Below are positions 60,859 to 64,000 of a stretch of DNA of 64,000 bases, one piece after another (position 1 is the stretch's first letter; every line of letters begins with the position of its first letter). The stretch spans positions 1 through 64,000 of the forward strand of contig NZ_JBHUEK010000022.1 of the NCBI RefSeq assembly GCF_042680725.1, in the 5' to 3' direction. Both the position numbers and the translations under genes were made by a program. The notes beneath the pieces are model-generated. The model worked only from the letters and a program-made list of their open reading frames with translations, did no database searches and was not told the DNA's origin. The DNA comes from Ferdinandcohnia salidurans. GTDB lineage: Bacteria > Bacillota > Bacilli > Bacillales > Bacillaceae_L.

Positions 60859-61728
60859 ATGCGAAGTCAGGATTGGGAAATTCTAAAGGTTCTCTATGAA
60901 AACAAGAATATTACAAGAACAGGTAAACAATTATTCATCTCACAACCGGCCCTAACAAATCGGATCAAACAAATTGAAAAAGAATTTGGGATCAAAATAA
61001 TTAATAGGGACCGACGAGGTGTCCAGTTTACTCCACAAGGTGAGTACTTGGCGAAAAGTGCGGAGGAAATGATCCTAAAATTAAGACAAATAAAGGATCA
61101 TTTGACTAATATGGAAAGTAAGGTTGTTGGAACGATTAATTTGGGAGTATCCAGTTTTTTCACCAAATATAAACTCCCTCAATTATTAAGGGCATTTAAG
61201 GACAACTATCCAAATGTAGAGTTCAAAGTAACGACAGGATGGAGTCGAGATCTTTTTCATTCACTCTATAAAAAGGATATTCATATCGCTTTTGTTCGCG
61301 GGGAATACACATGGATTGAGCAAAAACACTTATTATTTGAGGACCAGTTATGTGTAGCTTCGAAGGAAGAAATTGATATAAGCAACTTACCAAATCTCCC
61401 TCGAATTGATTATAAAACGGACAATTTACTAAAATCTATTGTGGATCATTGGTGGATTGAGAATTTTACAAGACCTCCTATGGTTACGATGGAGGTAGAC
61501 CAAGTTGATACTTGTAAAGAAATGGTTGTAAATGGACTAGGGTATGCAATAATGCCAGGCATGATTTTAAAAGGAAATGAAGATATTCATAAAGTGTATA
61601 TCACGGATAAAGAAAATAATCCATTAATTCGTAATACATGGATGCTATACCATAATGAATCACTAGAGGTAAATGTCATTAACGCATTCGTTTCATTCAT
61701 ATCATCTTTAGACTTGAGGGATTTGTAA
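60859..61728 (+). CDS. LysR family transcriptional regulator
   Basis: A 289-residue regulator: N-terminal winged helix-turn-helix (about 4-63, NITRTGKQLFISQPALTNRI) and a periplasmic-binding-like effector domain (about 90-285). AAGGAGGG precedes the ATG. It lies between the divergent MFS gene and the TctC operon 124 bases downstream on the same strand, so either could be its target. The effector is probably a small carboxylate if it controls the latter. Confidence 0.87.
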   Translation: MRSQDWEILKVLYENKNITRTGKQLFISQPALTNRIKQIEKEFGIKIINRDRRGVQFTPQGEYLAKSAEEMILKLRQIKDHLTNMESKVVGTINLGVSSFFTKYKLPQLLRAFKDNYPNVEFKVTTGWSRDLFHSLYKKDIHIAFVRGEYTWIEQKHLLFEDQLCVASKEEIDISNLPNLPRIDYKTDNLLKSIVDHWWIENFTRPPMVTMEVDQVDTCKEMVVNGLGYAIMPGMILKGNEDIHKVYITDKENNPLIRNTWMLYHNESLEVNVINAFVSFISSLDLRDL

Positions 61729-61782
61729 ATATCGTGAACTTTATGAACAAAATAAGGTTATTGTTGTTAATTTCTTTTAATT

Positions 61783-61796
61783 TGAAAACGATTACA
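61783..61796. promoter_or_regulatory. cre site (CcpA) ahead of the tctC operon
   Basis: TGAAAACGATTACA matches the CcpA operator pattern at every fixed position. It lies 57 bases before the tctC ATG, close to where the promoter must be. Confidence 0.65.
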
Positions 61797-61852
61797 TTTT
61801 TATGTATTAAAAGTATTATAAGGTTGTGAAAATTTAAAAAAGGGGTGGGAAA

Positions 61853-62833
61853 ATGAAAAAAATTATTTCGTTTATAGCCATTTTATCTTTACTATTTGTT
61901 GCAGCATGTTCTTCTGGTGCATCAGGTGATAAAGAATCATTTCCAACGGGGAATATTGAGTTTGTAGCGCCAGCAACTCCAGGGGGAGGTTGGGATGCAA
62001 CTGCTAGAGCAATCCAAAAGATTCTTAAGGATGAAAGCATTGTAGACCAAAATATTAATGTTGTTAATAAACCAGGGGGAAGTGGAGAAGTAGGTTGGCA
62101 ATATCTTTCTACAAAAGATGCACACTATCTATCTATTAACTCAAGTCTGCTAATTACAAATAACTTATTAGGCCAAAGTGAATTAACTTATGAAGATTTT
62201 ACTCCACTAGCCATTTTAACAACTGAGTGGATTTCAATTGCAGTTGGAAATGATTCCGAGTTCAAAACTGCAAAAGATGTTATGGAACAATTGAAAAAGG
62301 ATCCAGGCTCTTTAACTATTGCAGTTGCGCCAGGATTAGGTAACAACGATCACCTATCATTTGTACAAGCTGCAAAAACATACGGTGTTGACGTATCTAA
62401 ATTAAATTTCATGATTTATGAGAGTGGCGGAGATGTAGTAACGGCTCTTTTAGGTGGCCACGTAGATGTTGCAACAATGGCAGTTTCTGAGTCTAAGGAT
62501 CAGCACATTGCAGGTAACTTCAGAGTAATTAGCGTTTCTTCTGATGAAAGAATAGAAGGTTTAGAGGATGTTCCTACATGGAAGGAACAAGGTGTAGATA
62601 TGGTATTCCCTCACTGGAGAGGAATCATGGGACCAAAAGATATGACGGAAGAAGAAATTGCATACTGGGATAAAGTAATCGGTGAAATGGTTGAAACCGA
62701 TGCTTGGAAAGACCTAGTGAAAAATAATGACTGGACTTCATTCTACAAGAATAGTAGTGAAGCAGCTAAATTCCTAGAGGAACAAACGACAATGTATAAA
62801 GATTTAATTAGTGAATCTGGATTAGTTGACTAA
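61853..62833 (+). CDS. tripartite tricarboxylate transporter binding protein (TctC family)
   Basis: A 326-residue lipoprotein: the signal ends VAAC with Cys19. EFVAPATPGGGWDATARAIQ and NVVNKPGGSGEVGWQYLS are the signature first segments of TctC/Bug solute-binding proteins, which capture citrate-like or other carboxylates. It is followed by methylcitrate-cycle-type genes, so methylcitrate, aconitate or tricarballylate are possible ligands. No tctA or tctB is seen before the window ends. GGGGTGGG precedes the ATG. Confidence 0.88.
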   Translation: MKKIISFIAILSLLFVAACSSGASGDKESFPTGNIEFVAPATPGGGWDATARAIQKILKDESIVDQNINVVNKPGGSGEVGWQYLSTKDAHYLSINSSLLITNNLLGQSELTYEDFTPLAILTTEWISIAVGNDSEFKTAKDVMEQLKKDPGSLTIAVAPGLGNNDHLSFVQAAKTYGVDVSKLNFMIYESGGDVVTALLGGHVDVATMAVSESKDQHIAGNFRVISVSSDERIEGLEDVPTWKEQGVDMVFPHWRGIMGPKDMTEEEIAYWDKVIGEMVETDAWKDLVKNNDWTSFYKNSSEAAKFLEEQTTMYKDLISESGLVD

Positions 62834-62876
62834 AGAAAGAAGGGGCCCTATTTATTATAGGGTCCTTCGTTCTTTC
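62831..62876 (+). terminator. hairpin after tctC (attenuator-like)
   Basis: GGGCCCTAT-type arms pair with ATAGGGTCC around a short AT loop and continue outward through AAAGAA with TTCTTT, with a few mismatches. There is no clean T run, so it may only lower downstream expression or stabilise the tctC RNA. Confidence 0.5.
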
Positions 62877-62918
62877 ATGACCTTGGCATTAATTAGAAAA
62901 ATGAAAAGAGGGAATATC

Positions 62919-63827
62919 ATGACATGGCTTGTTGAACAACAAAAGAGTCAAAAAGAATTAGCAGAGGAATTTATAAATTATATTACGGCTGGACCAATCT
63001 TGAAAATTATGGGTACACATGACGGTATGGCTGCCTTAATGGCGAAAAAGGTTGGTTTTAAAGCATTGTACTTATCTGGTGGGGCATATACGGCAAGTAG
63101 AGGACTACCAGATTTAGGTGTGCTACATTCACAAGAGGTTGCCGAAAGAGCACGTGAAATTATCCGTGCATCTAATTTGCCTTTATTAGCTGATATTGAC
63201 ACGGGCTTTGGAGGAATCTTGAATGTTGCCAGAACGGCTAAAGAAATGGTTGAAGCTGGTGTGGCTGCCGTTCAAATTGAGGATCAGGATTTACCGAAAA
63301 AATGTGGTCATTTAAATGGGAAAAAGTTGGTCACAGCAGATGAAATGGCACAAAAAATTAAAATCATTAAAGAAGTTGCTCCTTCACTAGTTGTAGTTGC
63401 CAGAACAGATGCACTTGCTGTTGAAGGCAGAGAGGCTGCTGTTCAGAGACTAAAAAAATATGTAGAAGCAGGCGCTGATGCAATATTCCCTGAAGCCTTA
63501 ATTACAGAAGAAGACTTCAGGGCTTTCAGCAAAGAATTTGATGTTCCTTTATTAGCAAACATGACCGAATTCGGGAAAACCCCATACTTTACAGCTGAAG
63601 AATTTGAATCATTTGGTTACTCCATGGTCATTTATCCGGTGACTTCTTTGAGAGCGGCAGCGAAAGCATATGAAATTATATTCTCTGAAGTGTTTGAGAA
63701 AGGGACGCAGCGTGATGTGTTAGATAAGATGCAAACACGTAAAGAACTATATGAAACCATTAAACTTCATGACTATGAGGATCTAGATCAAGAAATAGCC
63801 AAAACGATTGTTCCTGAAATGAAGTAA
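62919..63827 (+). CDS. prpB: 2-methylisocitrate lyase-like enzyme (PrpB family)
   Basis: A 302-residue isocitrate-lyase superfamily protein. Motifs are ALYLSGGAYTASRGLPDLG, LLADIDTGFGG (metal Asp residues at 92-94) and the catalytic PKKCGHLNGKKL (Cys129). The length matches PrpB/MmgF (about 301), which splits 2-methylisocitrate into pyruvate and succinate. ATG 62919 has GAGGG about 7 bases upstream; the open frame before it runs back into tctC and is not used. Related dimethylmalate lyases are an alternative. Confidence 0.87.
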   Translation: MTWLVEQQKSQKELAEEFINYITAGPILKIMGTHDGMAALMAKKVGFKALYLSGGAYTASRGLPDLGVLHSQEVAERAREIIRASNLPLLADIDTGFGGILNVARTAKEMVEAGVAAVQIEDQDLPKKCGHLNGKKLVTADEMAQKIKIIKEVAPSLVVVARTDALAVEGREAAVQRLKKYVEAGADAIFPEALITEEDFRAFSKEFDVPLLANMTEFGKTPYFTAEEFESFGYSMVIYPVTSLRAAAKAYEIIFSEVFEKGTQRDVLDKMQTRKELYETIKLHDYEDLDQEIAKTIVPEMK

Positions 63828-63839
63828 GGAGGAAGAATA

Positions 63840-64000
63840 ATGTCTCAATTCTCAGTGCGTTGTGTTGTTTATAGAGGTGGCACAAGTAGAGGTATCTTTT
63901 TTCATGAAAAAGATTTACCAACAAATAACGAATTGAAGCACAGAATTTTTTTAGAAGGAATTGATGCATACAATCCCTCACAAGTAAATGGCCTAGGAAG
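63840..64000 (+). CDS. PrpF-family isomerase, 5' part only
   Basis: The first 53 codons of a gene that runs off the window. The product starts MSQFSVRCVVYRGGTSRGIF, followed by FHEKDLP; the RGGTSRG motif near the N-terminus is diagnostic of PrpF-type methylaconitate isomerases and oxalomesaconate tautomerases. An AGGAGG site lies 6 bases upstream, 12 bases after the prpB stop, so the two are cotranscribed. The rest of the gene is not visible. Confidence 0.8.
   Translation, partial: MSQFSVRCVVYRGGTSRGIFFHEKDLPTNNELKHRIFLEGIDAYNPSQVNGLG

Noticed and set aside
62826..62918. N-terminal extension of PrpB
   Set aside because: The extra 31 residues overlap the tctC stop and the hairpin; the family start and a ribosome binding site are at 62919.

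Overview
The window reads as chromosome from a low-GC, spore-forming Bacillaceae bacterium (Bacillus or a close genus). The evidence is a nearly complete Bacillus-type yha/prsA/hpr/trpP/serC/hit/ecs block, a YjcZ-type spore mini-protein, AGGAGG-type ribosome binding sites with frequent TTG/GTG starts, and many strong intrinsic terminators. I saw no rRNA, tRNA, prophage, insertion sequence or CRISPR array.

Bases 1-24000 are mostly conserved core: yhzD, an ABC exporter (yhaQP), the SbcCD-like pair yhaO-yhaN, the RNase yhaM, then yhaH, hpr/scoC, yhaI, a DUF3267 gene, prsA, yhaL, trpP, serC, hit, ecsABC and yhaA. Relative to the B. subtilis order as I remember it, the segment from yhaH to yhaL is flipped. 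The trpP leader carries a regular array of TRAP-type triplets over its ribosome binding site. The gap between hit and ecsA holds three imperfect repeats of about 140 bp that no gene explains. A DUF2157/DUF4401/GDYXXLXY membrane protein, a TerC-family protein, a DUF2680 protein and an acyl-CoA dehydrogenase follow.

Bases 25500-50000 are an accessory pectin-use locus. It has two near-identical solute-binding lipoproteins, an MFS transporter, two Lpl-type ABC permeases with no ATPase gene, an uncharacterised toroid-like protein, polygalacturonase (GH28), an alpha/beta esterase, two GH43 enzymes, a pectin methylesterase (CE8), a membrane AraC-type sensor-regulator, an unsaturated rhamnogalacturonyl hydrolase (GH105), a Gfo/Idh oxidoreductase, a YesL-like membrane protein, a rhamnogalacturonan acetylesterase, a TIM-barrel isomerase, an unknown single-pass membrane protein and tagaturonate epimerase (UxaE). 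None of the pectin enzymes has a signal peptide. The likely scheme is import of pectic oligosaccharides, trimming in the cytoplasm, and entry of galacturonate into central metabolism through UxaE. CcpA (cre-like) sites suggest carbon catabolite control.

Bases 50000-64000 are mixed: an orphan modA, an XRE regulator, pdxK, trhO, a Nudix hydrolase, a CtaA-family protein, a PbpF-like penicillin-binding protein, an aldehyde dehydrogenase, an MFS transporter, a LysR regulator, and the start of a tricarboxylate operon (TctC, PrpB, partial PrpF) behind a good cre site.

The least-explained structures are two minisatellite arrays with different sequences but exactly the same 53-bp period (33502-33757 and 55489-55815), the triple repeat between hit and ecsA, and two copies of a degenerate palindromic intergenic element.
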